A stretch of DNA of 64,000 bases, taken from positions 8,355 through 72,354 of the forward strand of contig DASRIS010000186.1 of the NCBI GenBank assembly GCA_035649895.1. The letters are read 5' to 3'. How positions within the stretch are numbered: position 1 is the stretch's first letter; each line of letters starts with the position of its first letter. Shown piece after piece: positions 7,865 to 16,597 of the stretch. The position numbers and the translations under genes were made by a program. The notes under the pieces are model-generated. The model had not been told where the DNA came from. It searched no databases and was given only the letters and a program-made list of their open reading frames with translations. The DNA comes from DASSUC01 sp035649895 (lineage in GTDB: Bacteria > Actinomycetota > Actinomycetes > Mycobacteriales > Micromonosporaceae).

Positions 7865-8521
7865 ATGGGCCAGCTGGCGGCGGTGCTGTTTGACATGGAC
7901 GGCACGCTGGTCGACAGCGAGAAGGTGTGGGACGTCGCGCTGGCCGAGCTGGCCGGGCACTACGGCGGGCGGCTCTCGGCCGCCGCCCGGGCCAGCATGG
8001 TCGGCACCAGCATGGTGGAGTCCATGACTATCCTGCACGACGACCTGGCCCAGCCGTGGCGGGACCCGGACGCCAGTACCGCCTGGCTGGAGGCGCGGGT
8101 ACGGCAGCTGTTCGTCGCCGGGCTGCTGTGGCGGCCCGGCGCCCGCGAGCTGCTCGCCGAGGTGCGTGCGGCCGGCCTGCCGACCGCCCTGGTCACCGCC
8201 ACCCGCCGGCACCTGGTCGAGGTGGCGCTCACCACGATCGGGGTGGCCAACTTCGACGTGGTGGTCTGCGGGGACGACGTGGGCCGGACCAAACCGCACC
8301 CGGAGCCGTACCGGACGGCGGCGGCGCTGCTCGGCGTACCCGTTGCGGAGTGCGTCGCGGTCGAGGACTCGCCGACCGGGGTGGCCAGCGCCCGCGCGGC
8401 CGGCGCGGTGGTGCTGGCGGTCCCCTGCGAGCTGGACCTGTCCGGCCTGGACGGGGTGGTGCACGTGCCGAGCCTGACCGAGGTCACCGTCGCCGACCTG
8501 CGCCGGCTGGTCTCCGGCTGA
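7865..8521 (+). CDS. HAD-superfamily phosphatase (beta-phosphoglucomutase/GPP-like)
   Basis: 218 aa. Motif I DMDGTLVDS at residues 10-18 provides the nucleophile Asp and the acid/base Asp, motif II is in TATRRHL, the motif III lysine is in TKPHPEPY, and motif IV is VEDSPTGVASARAAG. Residues 20-90 form a C1-type helical cap. It is a subfamily IA small-molecule phosphatase; the substrate cannot be read from sequence. It sits 44 nt after the metallopeptidase gene and faces the FtsX-type permease gene across a hairpin. Confidence 0.9.
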   Translation: MGQLAAVLFDMDGTLVDSEKVWDVALAELAGHYGGRLSAAARASMVGTSMVESMTILHDDLAQPWRDPDASTAWLEARVRQLFVAGLLWRPGARELLAEVRAAGLPTALVTATRRHLVEVALTTIGVANFDVVVCGDDVGRTKPHPEPYRTAAALLGVPVAECVAVEDSPTGVASARAAGAVVLAVPCELDLSGLDGVVHVPSLTEVTVADLRRLVSG

Positions 8522-8611
8522 CCGGCCACCCCGGCTGACCCGGCCCCGCCCCGGCCGCCCGGCTGACGCGGCCGGTCCCCCTGGCGGGACGGCGCCCGGC
8601 CGGCGCGTGCA

Positions 8612-8640
8612 TGGTGGGGGTGGCATCGCCACCCCCACCA
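8612..8640. terminator. Perfect GC hairpin between convergent genes
   Basis: TGGTGGGGGTGGC, loop ATC, GCCACCCCCACCA: a 13-bp perfect stem with a 3-nt loop, lying between the stop of the HAD gene and the stop of the permease gene. There is no T-tract on either strand, which is usual for actinobacterial hairpin terminators. It probably ends transcription from both sides. Confidence 0.7.
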
Positions 8641-8659
8641 CCCCCCGTTGCGCGGGCCG

Positions 8660-11212
8660 TCACTCGTAGGCGATCGCCTGCAACACGTCGACCCGGGCGG
8701 CCCGGATCGCCGGAAGCACCGCAGCGACCACACCGACAACGGCGGCCAGCGCGACATACGTACCCATCTGGGCCCAGGGAAATGCAAGTTCCGTGATCCC
8801 CTCGTCGTTCAGCGCCCGGACCACCGAGGTGCCCAGGCCCGTGCCGACCGCCACGCCGAGCAGCGCCCCGAAGACCGAGATCACCACCGACTCGACCGTG
8901 ACCATCCGCATCACCTGGCCCCGGCGCAGCCCGATCGCCCGCAGCAGGCCGAGCTCGCGGGTGCGCTCCAGCACCGACAGCGCCAGGGTGTTGACGATGC
9001 CGAGGATGGCGATCAGGATCGCCAGCGCCAGCAGAACCTGGATCATGATGAGTATGGTGTCCAGCTGGGCCGTCTGCTGCCGGACGAACGCGGAGCGGTC
9101 GGCGGCCGACACCTCGGGGCTGTCCGCCAGCAGCGCCTCGATGTTCGGCAGCACCCCGGCCACCGTGGCTCCCGGCGCGAGCTGGATGAACGCCTGCGCC
9201 GGCTGCGGCACCCGGAAGTCGCGCGCGGCGCTCTCCGGCAGGAAGACCCCGCTCAGCAGGTCGGACTCGGCGAAGACCCCGGCCACCGTGTACGTGCGCG
9301 CGTCGCCGCGGGACAGCTGCACAGCGAGCCGGTCACCGGCCCGGACCTTCAGCGACGAGGCGGTCTCCGCGTCGAGGACCAGCTGGTCGTCGCCGAGCGT
9401 ACCCAGGCTGCCCTGGACCGGGACGAGGCCGAAGATGTCGCGGGTCGCGGGGAGGTCGTGCACCGCGACCACGAACTGGGAGTCGCCGGCGACCACCGCC
9501 TGGTCGGCGTAGAAGGCGGACACCTTCGCCACTCCTGGTGTGGCGGCCGCGCGGCCCAGCACCTGCGCGTCGAACGTCGGCGGCAGCGGGCCGGTCTGCT
9601 CCCCGGCCACGAAGATCTCCGCCTGTACGGAGTCCCGGGCCAGCTTGTCGAAGCTCTCCGTCACCGAGGACAGGATCACGCTGACCCCGGTGACCAGGGC
9701 GATGCCGACCATCAGGGCGGCTGCGGTGATCGCGGTGCGGCGCGGGTTTCGGCCGGAGTTGAGCCGGCCCAGCTTGCCCGGCACCGACCAGGAGAACAGC
9801 CGGCCGAGCACGGAGACCACCGGGCGGGCCAGCACCGGGGTCAGCAGCGCGACGCCGACGAACGAGACGAGCACGCCGGCGAGCACTGTCCACAGTGTCG
9901 CGTCCCCGGCGTTGCCGGACAGGCCCACGCCGAGGGCTGCCCCGCCGGCGGCCAGCACGGCGGTGCCGGCCACGGTGACGCGGGTCAGCGGCCGGTCCGG
10001 GGTGGCGGCGTCGTGCATCGCGGCCACCGGGGCGACCCGTGACGCGCGTACCGCTGGCAGCAGCGCCGCGACGACGGTCACCAGCAGGCCGACGGCGAAC
10101 GCCGAGACCACCGCCGCTGCCGGCACCCCGACGCCGACCAGCTCCAGCCCGCCGCCGCCGAGCCGGCCGATGGCCCACGCCAGCAGCGCGCCGACGCCGA
10201 CGCCGGCGGCCAGGCCCAGCACCGAGGCGAGCAGGCCGATGACGAGTGCCTCCAGCAGCACCGAGCCGACCATCTGGCGGCGACCCGCGCCGATCGCGCG
10301 CATCAGGGCCAGCTCGCGGGTGCGCTGCGCCACGATGATCGAGAACGTGTTGAGGATGAGGAAGACGCCGACGAACAGCGCGACCCCGGCGAAGCCGAGC
10401 AGGACGTAGTTGAAGAACTTCAGGGCCTCCTTGAACTCGGCGCTGGACTGGGCGGCCAGCTCGGTGCCGGTCTTGACCACGTACCCCTTGCCAAGGGCGG
10501 CGGCTACCCGGTCGCGTACCTGCTCCGGGGTGACACCGTCAGCCGCGCGCACCTCCACGCTGGTGAAGACGTTGGGCTCGCCGAGCATCAGCTCCTGGGC
10601 CACTGGTGTGGCGAACGCCACGGTCTGCACCCCGCCGATCGTGTCCCGGCCCTGGCTGTAGCCGAAGATGCCGACCAGCGTGAAGGTCCGCTTGGGCTGC
10701 AGGGTCAGCACGCCGACTCGGTCGCCGACCCTGATCCCGGCCGCCTTGGCCAGCGCCGCGTTGACCGCGATCTCGTCCGGCGCGGTCGGGCCGCGCCCCT
10801 CGCGCAGCTGTACGAGCTGCGACTCACCGGTCCAGTTCAGACCGAGCCGGGGCGGCCCGAAGGAGGTGACGACCTTGCCGTTGGCGCCGATCACCCGGGC
10901 GCCGTCGGCGGATGCGACGCCGGTCGCGTCGGCGACGCCCGGCACCGACCTGACCCGCTCGACCACGTCCGCGGGCATGTTGGTGAGCACCTGCTCGCCC
11001 TCGGTCTCCGCGAGCGCCACCTTCGGCTCGCCGCTGACCTCCACGTCGGTGGCTGAGTAGACGGTGGAGAAGATGCCGTCGAAGCTGCGCCCCAGCGTGT
11101 CGGTGAGCACGAAGGCGCCGGAGACGAACATCACGCCCAGCACGACGGCGAGGCCCGACAGGACCAGGCGCAGCTTGCGGGCGAGCAGGCTGGACAGGGT
11201 GGCGCGCAGCAT
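8660..11212 (-). CDS. ABC transporter permease with two FtsX/MacB domains
   Basis: 850 aa, starting MLRATLSSLLARKLRLVLSG at the ATG that overlaps the ATPase stop (TGATG). It has an N-terminal helix, a periplasmic-type domain of about 220 residues, three helices (first FtsX domain, about residues 260-400), a fourth/fifth helix pair, a second large extracytoplasmic domain, and a C-terminal three-helix FtsX domain. This 4+4-type layout is typical of Gram-positive export or mechanotransmission permeases used for peptide-antibiotic resistance or lipid handling. It pairs with the ATPase before it and is probably controlled by the two-component system upstream on the same strand. Confidence 0.92.
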   Translation of the reverse strand: MLRATLSSLLARKLRLVLSGLAVVLGVMFVSGAFVLTDTLGRSFDGIFSTVYSATDVEVSGEPKVALAETEGEQVLTNMPADVVERVRSVPGVADATGVASADGARVIGANGKVVTSFGPPRLGLNWTGESQLVQLREGRGPTAPDEIAVNAALAKAAGIRVGDRVGVLTLQPKRTFTLVGIFGYSQGRDTIGGVQTVAFATPVAQELMLGEPNVFTSVEVRAADGVTPEQVRDRVAAALGKGYVVKTGTELAAQSSAEFKEALKFFNYVLLGFAGVALFVGVFLILNTFSIIVAQRTRELALMRAIGAGRRQMVGSVLLEALVIGLLASVLGLAAGVGVGALLAWAIGRLGGGGLELVGVGVPAAAVVSAFAVGLLVTVVAALLPAVRASRVAPVAAMHDAATPDRPLTRVTVAGTAVLAAGGAALGVGLSGNAGDATLWTVLAGVLVSFVGVALLTPVLARPVVSVLGRLFSWSVPGKLGRLNSGRNPRRTAITAAALMVGIALVTGVSVILSSVTESFDKLARDSVQAEIFVAGEQTGPLPPTFDAQVLGRAAATPGVAKVSAFYADQAVVAGDSQFVVAVHDLPATRDIFGLVPVQGSLGTLGDDQLVLDAETASSLKVRAGDRLAVQLSRGDARTYTVAGVFAESDLLSGVFLPESAARDFRVPQPAQAFIQLAPGATVAGVLPNIEALLADSPEVSAADRSAFVRQQTAQLDTILIMIQVLLALAILIAILGIVNTLALSVLERTRELGLLRAIGLRRGQVMRMVTVESVVISVFGALLGVAVGTGLGTSVVRALNDEGITELAFPWAQMGTYVALAAVVGVVAAVLPAIRAARVDVLQAIAYE

Positions 11213-11970
11213 CACGCCACCGCCGCCGGGTCGAGCACGTCCAGCCGCTTCATGGTGTCCAGGACCGTCTCGGCCGTGGGGTCGGCCAGCTCGGCCACCA
11301 CCTGGCCGTCGGCGAGGAAGACCACCCGGTCGGCGTACGAGGCCGCGTTCGGGTCGTGGGTCACCATCACCACGGTCTGGCCGAAGTCGCGGACCGAGCG
11401 GCGCAGGAAGCCGAGCACCTCCGCCCCGGAGCGGGAGTCGAGGTTGCCGGTCGGCTCGTCGGCGAAGACCACCTGTGGCCGGGCGACCAGCGCGCGGGCA
11501 CAGGCCACCCGCTGCTGCTGCCCGCCGGAGAGCTGGGCCGGGCGGTGGCCCAGCCGGTCGCGTAGGCCGACCGTGTCGATGACCAGGTCGAACCATGCCG
11601 GGTCCGGCTTGCGCCCGGCGATGGCCAGCGGCAGCAGGATGTTCTCCTTGGCGCTGAGCGTGGGCAGCAGGTTGAACTGCTGGAAGACGAAGCCGACCGC
11701 CTCGCGGCGCAGCCGGGTCAGCTTCGTGTCGCTGAGGCCGGCCAGCGGCGTGTCGCCGACGTAGACCTCGCCGCGGGTGACCGTGTCCAGGCCGGCCAGG
11801 CAGTGCATGAGCGTGGACTTGCCGGAGCCGGAGGGGCCCATGATGGCGGTGAACTGGCCGCGGGCAAGCTCGACGCTGACCCCCCGCAAGGCGGCCACCT
11901 GGGCCTCACCCGCGCCGTACACCTTCCACACGTCCACCGCGCGAGCGGCGGGCGGCGCTACCGTCGTCAC
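11212..11970 (-). CDS. ABC transporter ATPase (LolD/MacB/BceA type)
   Basis: 252 aa. The start is GTG (complement of 11968-11970), preceded by AAGGAGGA at 11976-11983, which is the best ribosome-binding site nearby; upstream in-frame codons read as shadow. Walker A GPSGSGKST, Q-loop FVFQQFNLLP, signature LSGGQQQR, Walker B VVFADEPTGNLD, switch His in VTHD. The sequence is typical of the small ATPases that drive FtsX-fold permeases. About 190 nt separate it from the response regulator gene, so it may have its own promoter there. Confidence 0.93.
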   Translation of the reverse strand: MTTVAPPAARAVDVWKVYGAGEAQVAALRGVSVELARGQFTAIMGPSGSGKSTLMHCLAGLDTVTRGEVYVGDTPLAGLSDTKLTRLRREAVGFVFQQFNLLPTLSAKENILLPLAIAGRKPDPAWFDLVIDTVGLRDRLGHRPAQLSGGQQQRVACARALVARPQVVFADEPTGNLDSRSGAEVLGFLRRSVRDFGQTVVMVTHDPNAASYADRVVFLADGQVVAELADPTAETVLDTMKRLDVLDPAAVA

Positions 11971-12157
11971 CGAAGTCCTCCTTGTCTGGGCCGGCCGGAC
12001 AGCCCCGGCCGGCGACCCCATCGTCTCCGGTGCACGCCAGCCCCGGCGTCGGCCCGCGGTCGGATCCGGCCGCCCATTCTGGGCTGGGGGAGCGCCCCTA
12101 CCCGCAGTCAGGGTTGCCCCTGACCGGCAGCACCCGGCGGCGGATGCCGGCTCGCCC

Positions 12158-12829
12158 TCAGGCACCGGGCCGCACCAGCCCGGTCTCGTACGCCAGGACG
12201 ACCGCCTGTACCCGGTCGCGCAGCCCCAGCTTGGTCAGCACGTGCCCGACGTGCGTCTTGATGGTGGTCTCGCTCACCGACAGCGCACGGGCGATCTCCG
12301 CGTTGGACAGCCCACGCGCCACCTGGGTGAGCACCTCCCGCTCCCGCTCGGTGAGCACGTCCAGGATGCGCGGGGCGGTGGCGTTCGGGTCGGGCAGGGC
12401 CCCGGCGAACTGGTCGAGCAGGCGTCTGAGGATGCGCGGGGCCACCACCGCCTCGCCCGCGGCCACGGTGCGGATCGCGGTGACCAGGTCATCGGCTGGG
12501 ACGTCCTTGGCCAGGAACCCGCTCGCCCCGGCCCGCAGCGCGCCGACCACGTACTCGTCGAGGTCGAAGGTGGTGAGGATCAGCACCCGGACCGGCAGCC
12601 GGGCGTCCACGATCGCGCGGGTGGCCGCGACCCCGTCCATGCGCGGCATCCGGATGTCCATCAGCACCACGTCCGGCAGCAGGCGCCGGGCGAGGTCCAC
12701 CGCCTCGGCCCCGTCCCCGGCCTCGCCGACCACGTCGAGGTCGTCCTCGGCGCCGAGGACCATCCGGAACCCGGTCCGCAGCAGCGGCTGGTCGTCGGCG
12801 AGCAGGATGCGTACGGGTCGATGGGTCAC
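12158..12829 (-). CDS. NarL/LuxR-type response regulator
   Basis: 223 aa. The receiver domain has acidic D12-D13, phosphoacceptor D58 in LMDIRMP, and a conserved Thr and Lys further on. It is followed by a GerE/LuxR helix-turn-helix (LTEREREVLTQVARGLSNAE, then IARALSVSETTIKTHVGHVL). The start is GTG 12829, four bases after the kinase stop, so it is translationally linked to the kinase gene. It probably controls the ABC/FtsX pair downstream. Confidence 0.94.
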   Translation of the reverse strand: MTHRPVRILLADDQPLLRTGFRMVLGAEDDLDVVGEAGDGAEAVDLARRLLPDVVLMDIRMPRMDGVAATRAIVDARLPVRVLILTTFDLDEYVVGALRAGASGFLAKDVPADDLVTAIRTVAAGEAVVAPRILRRLLDQFAGALPDPNATAPRILDVLTEREREVLTQVARGLSNAEIARALSVSETTIKTHVGHVLTKLGLRDRVQAVVLAYETGLVRPGA

Positions 12830-12833
12830 CGGC

Positions 12834-13988
12834 TCACCCGCCCGCCGCCGCGCCGTCGAGCTGGTCGGCGGGGATCGTCGCGACCACCCGGAACCCGCCG
12901 CCGGGGCGGGGGCCGGTGCGCAGCGTGCCGCCGTAGAGGGCGACCCGTTCCCGCATGCCGAGCAGCCCGTGGCCGACCTGCTCCCCATCCGGCGGGGGCC
13001 CGTGCCCGGTGTCGCACACCTCCAGCGTCAGGCGGCCGTCGGCGACGCCGAGCCGTACCTCGGCGGCTGCCGCGCCGGCGTGCTTGAGGGTGTTGGTCAG
13101 CGCCTCCTGCACGATGCGGTAGACGGTCAGCGCCACGCCCGGGTCCAGCGGCCGGGGGTCACCCTCGATCCGCAGCGTCACCGGCAGCCCGGCCTCGCGG
13201 ACCTGCTCGACCAGCGCGGCGATGGTGCCGAGCCCGGGCTGCGGAGCCAGCTCAGCCGCTGGCTCCGCCTCGGTGCGCAGCACGGAAAGCAGGCGGCGCA
13301 GCTCGCGCAGGGTGGTGCGGCCGGTCTCCTCGATCGTGGTGAGCGCCTCGTCCGCCGCGTCCGGGTCGCGGCGCAGCACCCGGCGCGCCCCGGTGGCCAG
13401 GACGCCCATCACGCTGACGTGGTGGGCGACGACGTCGTGCAGCTCCCGGGCGATGCGCCGGCGCTCCTGGGCGACTGCCTGCTCGGCGCGCGAGCGCAGG
13501 TGCTCCTCTGCCGTCCGCGCCCGTACCCGCAGCGCCGCCGCGTACGCCCGCTGGTTGCGCACGGTCCGGCCGACCAGGAAGCAGACCACCGCGAGCAGCG
13601 CGTTGAAGGTCACCAGGTAGCCCGCGGCGACGCCCGGCCAGGCACCGGCTGCGCCGGCGGCCAGCGGCGGCGCCAACATCAGCAGCGTGGCCAGCACCGC
13701 CCGGCGTGCCGGCAGCCGGGCGGCGGCGGTGTAGGTCAGCATGCCCGCGGCGCTCCAGACCAGGGCCGCCGGCAAGGACTGCGGCCACAGCTCGCGGAGG
13801 CCGGCCAGCCACAGCAGCATCCCGACCGCGTAGAGGACGAGCGCCAGCAGGGCGTCGGCGAGCAGCGGCCGGCGCCGCAGCGCCTCGGCCAGCCAGGGCC
13901 TGCCGCCTGCCGCCCGTCCGCTGCCGCCTGCCGCCCGCTGGCCGCCGGCCGCCACGGACCCGCCGCTTGCCCGCGGCTCGCCGGTCAT
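12834..13988 (-). CDS. Sensor histidine kinase (HisKA_3 type)
   Basis: 384 aa. A Gly/Arg-rich cytoplasmic N-terminus is followed by about five membrane helices (residues 45-160), a dimerisation/phosphoacceptor segment RRIARELHDVVAHHVSVMG with the phosphorylated His near residue 183, and a HATPase_c domain (DTGHGPPP, GHGLLGMRERV). It has no large extracytoplasmic loop, so it may sense membrane state or the partner ABC permease. The start at 13988 is supported by TACCGT six bases upstream on the same strand. Confidence 0.93.
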   Translation of the reverse strand: MTGEPRASGGSVAAGGQRAAGGSGRAAGGRPWLAEALRRRPLLADALLALVLYAVGMLLWLAGLRELWPQSLPAALVWSAAGMLTYTAAARLPARRAVLATLLMLAPPLAAGAAGAWPGVAAGYLVTFNALLAVVCFLVGRTVRNQRAYAAALRVRARTAEEHLRSRAEQAVAQERRRIARELHDVVAHHVSVMGVLATGARRVLRRDPDAADEALTTIEETGRTTLRELRRLLSVLRTEAEPAAELAPQPGLGTIAALVEQVREAGLPVTLRIEGDPRPLDPGVALTVYRIVQEALTNTLKHAGAAAAEVRLGVADGRLTLEVCDTGHGPPPDGEQVGHGLLGMRERVALYGGTLRTGPRPGGGFRVVATIPADQLDGAAAGG

Positions 13989-13994
13989 GCAGCG

Positions 13995-14000
13995 ACGGTA
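13995..14000 (-). promoter_or_regulatory. -10 box of leaderless promoter (histidine kinase)
   Basis: TACCGT on the minus strand, six bases before the ATG at 13988. The spacing places transcription start at or next to the start codon. Confidence 0.5.
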
Positions 14001-14098
14001 GCCCGGACCTGGCCACCGATCCTCACCCCAGGCGGCAACCAGGCTCCACCCGGCGGTGGATGCCCTACTCATCAACAGTGCTCATCACGGCGCGCCCA

Positions 14099-15073
14099 TC
14101 AACGGCGCGGAGCCCTGACGGCCGCGGCAGGCTCAGCCAGGGCGGGCTCAGCCAGGTCCTCGGGCGCGACCGGGTCACCGGACCCGGCTGAGCGCTCGGG
14201 GAACGGCGGCGGGGTGCCGCCGAACGCGGGACAGTGCGCCTGGTGGGCGCACCAGCCGCACAGCCGGCTCGGCCGGGGACGGAAGTCGCGGGTCTGCCCC
14301 GACCGCTCGATGGCCCGCCACAACGCGAGCAGCGTGCGCTCGAACCGGAGCAGCTCATCGGCGCTTGGGACGTAGTCGCACACCTCCGCGTCCTTGAGGT
14401 AGAGCAGGCGCAGCACCCGTGGCACCACCCCGCGCACCCGCCACAGCACCAGGGCGTAGAACTTCAGCTGGAACAGGGCCTGCGCCTCGAACGCCTCGCG
14501 CGGCGCGCCGCCGGACTTGTAGTCCACGACCCGGAGCTCACCGGTCGGGGACACGTCGAGCCGGTCCACATAGCCCCGGATGACCAGCTGGCCGTCGACA
14601 GTGGTCTCGACCAGGTGCTCGCGCTGCGCCGGCTCGATGCGCCGCGGGTCCTCCACCGCGAAGTAGCCGTCCAGCAGCTCCCGGGCGGAGGTGAGCAGCT
14701 CAACCTGCTCCTCGGCCGCGAACACGGTGGCCAGCTCGGGCTCGGCCTCGGCGAGCCGGGCCCACTGCGGCTCCACCAGGTCGGCCGCGACCGGCGGGGT
14801 CCGCTGCGGGGCCGGTAGGTCGAACAGCCGCTCCAGCACCGCGTGCACCAGCGTGCCGCGCACCTGGTCCGCCGAGGGCTGCTCGGGCAGCTTGTCGATG
14901 GTGCGGAAACGGTAGAGCAGGGGGCAGGTCTTGAAGTCTGCCGCGCGGGATGGGGAGAGCGTGGGGAGCGCGGGCGCCGGCCCGGCCTGCGTCCGCCTTG
15001 TCTCCCGGGGCAGGGCCTCCTGGGGCACGGCCTTGTGGGAAAGCTCCGTCTCCTGGGACAGCTCCACCGTCAT
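14099..15073 (-). CDS. RecB-family PD-(D/E)XK nuclease with Fe-S cluster motif
   Basis: 324 aa. An N-terminal linker of about 38 residues leads to LSPSRAADFKTCPLLYRF, then GTLVHAVLERLFD, the catalytic core with VVDYKSG (D..K), and a C-terminal CGWCAHQAHC. Cys50 plus the last three Cys match the 4Fe-4S pattern of Cas4/AddB-type nucleases. It is annotated in many actinobacteria as a stand-alone RecB-family exonuclease beside the proteasome locus. It is divergent from the M50 protease gene. Role: probably DNA end processing; partner helicase unknown. Confidence 0.9.
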   Translation of the reverse strand: MTVELSQETELSHKAVPQEALPRETRRTQAGPAPALPTLSPSRAADFKTCPLLYRFRTIDKLPEQPSADQVRGTLVHAVLERLFDLPAPQRTPPVAADLVEPQWARLAEAEPELATVFAAEEQVELLTSARELLDGYFAVEDPRRIEPAQREHLVETTVDGQLVIRGYVDRLDVSPTGELRVVDYKSGGAPREAFEAQALFQLKFYALVLWRVRGVVPRVLRLLYLKDAEVCDYVPSADELLRFERTLLALWRAIERSGQTRDFRPRPSRLCGWCAHQAHCPAFGGTPPPFPERSAGSGDPVAPEDLAEPALAEPAAAVRAPRR

Positions 15074-15079
15074 GCCATG

Positions 15080-15085
15080 AGGCTA
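15080..15085 (-). promoter_or_regulatory. -10 box of leaderless promoter (RecB-like nuclease)
   Basis: TAGCCT on the minus strand, six bases before the ATG at 15073. Confidence 0.55.
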
Positions 15086-15123
15086 GGTGACGGGTACGAC
15101 ATCGGAGCCCGTGGCGGGGTCCG

Positions 15124-15129
15124 TAGCAT
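15124..15129 (+). promoter_or_regulatory. -10 box of leaderless promoter (M50 protease)
   Basis: TAGCAT, six bases before the GTG at 15136. With the box at 15080-15085 it makes a compact divergent promoter pair in a 62-bp region. Confidence 0.55.
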
Positions 15130-15135
15130 CGGGGC

Positions 15136-16284
15136 GTGGCTGACCGCCAGAGCGGATCCCGCGCACCCCGCCGGCCCGGCGTACCGCTGGGTCGGGTGCT
15201 GGGCGTGCCGGTCTTTCTGCACGCCTCGTGGCTGCTGCTCGCCCTGCTGGTCACCGTCAGCTACGGCCAGCTGGTCCAGCGTTCGCGCGACCTGTCGGCC
15301 GAGGCGGCGTACGCATTCGGCTTCCTCTTCGTGCTGTGCCTGGTCTTCTCGGTGCTGCTGCACGAGCTGGGCCATGCGGTGACCGCCCGCTGGTTCGGGG
15401 TGCGGGTCCGCGGCATCACGCTGGAGCTGCTCGGTGGCTACACCGAGATGGAGGGCGAGGCGCCGCGCCCGGGCGTGGAGCTGGTCGTCGCCCTCTCCGG
15501 CCCGGCGGTGTCCCTGGTCCTCGGGGTGGCCGCAGCCGGCGCCGCAGCGGTGCTGCCGGGTGACACCCTGGCCCGCGAGCTGGCGTTCCAGCTGGCGGTC
15601 AGCAACATCCTGGTGGCGGTGTTCAACGTGCTGCCCGGGCTGCCGCTGGACGGCGGGCGCGCGCTGCGCGCGGCGGTGTGGGCGCTCAGCCATGACCGGC
15701 ACCTCGGCACGCGGGTGGCCGGCTGGGTCGGCCGGGTGGTCGCGACCGCCTTCCTCGCCTTGGCGGTCCTGCTCTACACCGCCGGCGGCCTGGCGCCGTT
15801 CGGCATGCTGTTCATGCTGCTGGTGGCGTTCACGCTGTGGCAGGGCGCGAGCGCGGCGATCCGGCTCGCCCGGATCAGCTCCCGGTTCCCGCTGATCGAC
15901 CTGCGCCAGCTGACCCGGCCGGTGTTCCAGGTGCCTACCGGCACGCCGCTGGCCGAGGCGCAGCGGCGTGCCGCCGAGGAGGGCCGCGGCAACGCTGCAC
16001 TGGGCGTGGCCGACTCGGCTGGTCGCCTGGTCGCCCTGGTCAACGCTGCTGCCGCCGCCGCGGTGCCGGCCGACCGCCGCCCGTGGGTGCCGGTCGACTC
16101 GGTCGCCGCCAACGTGGCCGGCATGGGGGCCATCCCGATCGAGCTGGCGGGTGAGGCGGTGATCGAGGCGGTCCGCGCCCAACCGAGCAGTGACTACCTG
16201 GTCACCTCCGGCGGGGACGTGGTCGGCGTCCTGCGCCTGGCGGACCTGGCACGGCTGCTCGAGGCGCGGGGACCGGCCCGGTGA
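15136..16284 (+). CDS. M50-family site-2 protease (membrane zinc metalloprotease)
   Basis: 382 aa. A multi-spanning membrane core carries HELGH (H76, E77, H80) in the second helix and LDGGRA with the third metal ligand Asp172. After about six helices, the C-terminal region (about 250-370) resembles a CBS-domain pair, as in the Rip3-like subgroup. It cleaves transmembrane substrates within the membrane; its substrate here is unknown. It sits in the conserved gene block ahead of the proteasome genes. Confidence 0.9.
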   Translation: MADRQSGSRAPRRPGVPLGRVLGVPVFLHASWLLLALLVTVSYGQLVQRSRDLSAEAAYAFGFLFVLCLVFSVLLHELGHAVTARWFGVRVRGITLELLGGYTEMEGEAPRPGVELVVALSGPAVSLVLGVAAAGAAAVLPGDTLARELAFQLAVSNILVAVFNVLPGLPLDGGRALRAAVWALSHDRHLGTRVAGWVGRVVATAFLALAVLLYTAGGLAPFGMLFMLLVAFTLWQGASAAIRLARISSRFPLIDLRQLTRPVFQVPTGTPLAEAQRRAAEEGRGNAALGVADSAGRLVALVNAAAAAAVPADRRPWVPVDSVAANVAGMGAIPIELAGEAVIEAVRAQPSSDYLVTSGGDVVGVLRLADLARLLEARGPAR

Positions 16285-16354
16285 CCGGGACAGGGCGTCG
16301 GCCAGCCAGCGGCAGAACCACCCCGGGTGACCGGGCGCAGATCATCGTTCCGCC

Positions 16355-16430
16355 TCAAGATCGCGATCGCGGCGTCAGATGTGCAGTGCGAGTGCGACTG
16401 CACATCTGACGTCTACGATCGCAATCTTGA
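16355..16430. repeat. Long imperfect inverted repeat in a 313-nt gene-free stretch
   Basis: The inner arms CGTCAGATGTGCAGT (16373-16387) and ACTGCACATCTGACG (16397-16411) match perfectly around a 9-nt loop. The outer arms TCAAGATCGCGATCG (16355-16369) and CGATCGCAATCTTGA (16416-16430) match with one mismatch. The whole is a 76-nt cruciform or hairpin. The rest of 16285-16597 holds no gene I can support; 16457-16495 is AT-rich and includes TAAGGT at 16489-16494, a possible -10 box for trmI. The element could be a terminator for the M50 gene or a dispersed palindromic element. Confidence 0.75.
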
Positions 16431-16597
16431 CCGCGGCGCGGCCACGTCGACAGAGGACATATCGGAAATACGCCTATGTGGTATGAGCTAAGGTCCCTGG
16501 CCTCCGCAGCCTCCATGCCGGGGTACGTGCGTAGGCCCGACATGCTGCCCGGTCCCTTCCTTGGCCGACGCTCTCCGGGTGGCCGCGCGCGAAGGCT

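Noticed and set aside
8648..10042. 464-codon plus-strand frame antisense to the FtsX-type permease
   Set aside because: Low-complexity Arg/Gln/Asp-rich translation opposite a well-conserved permease domain.
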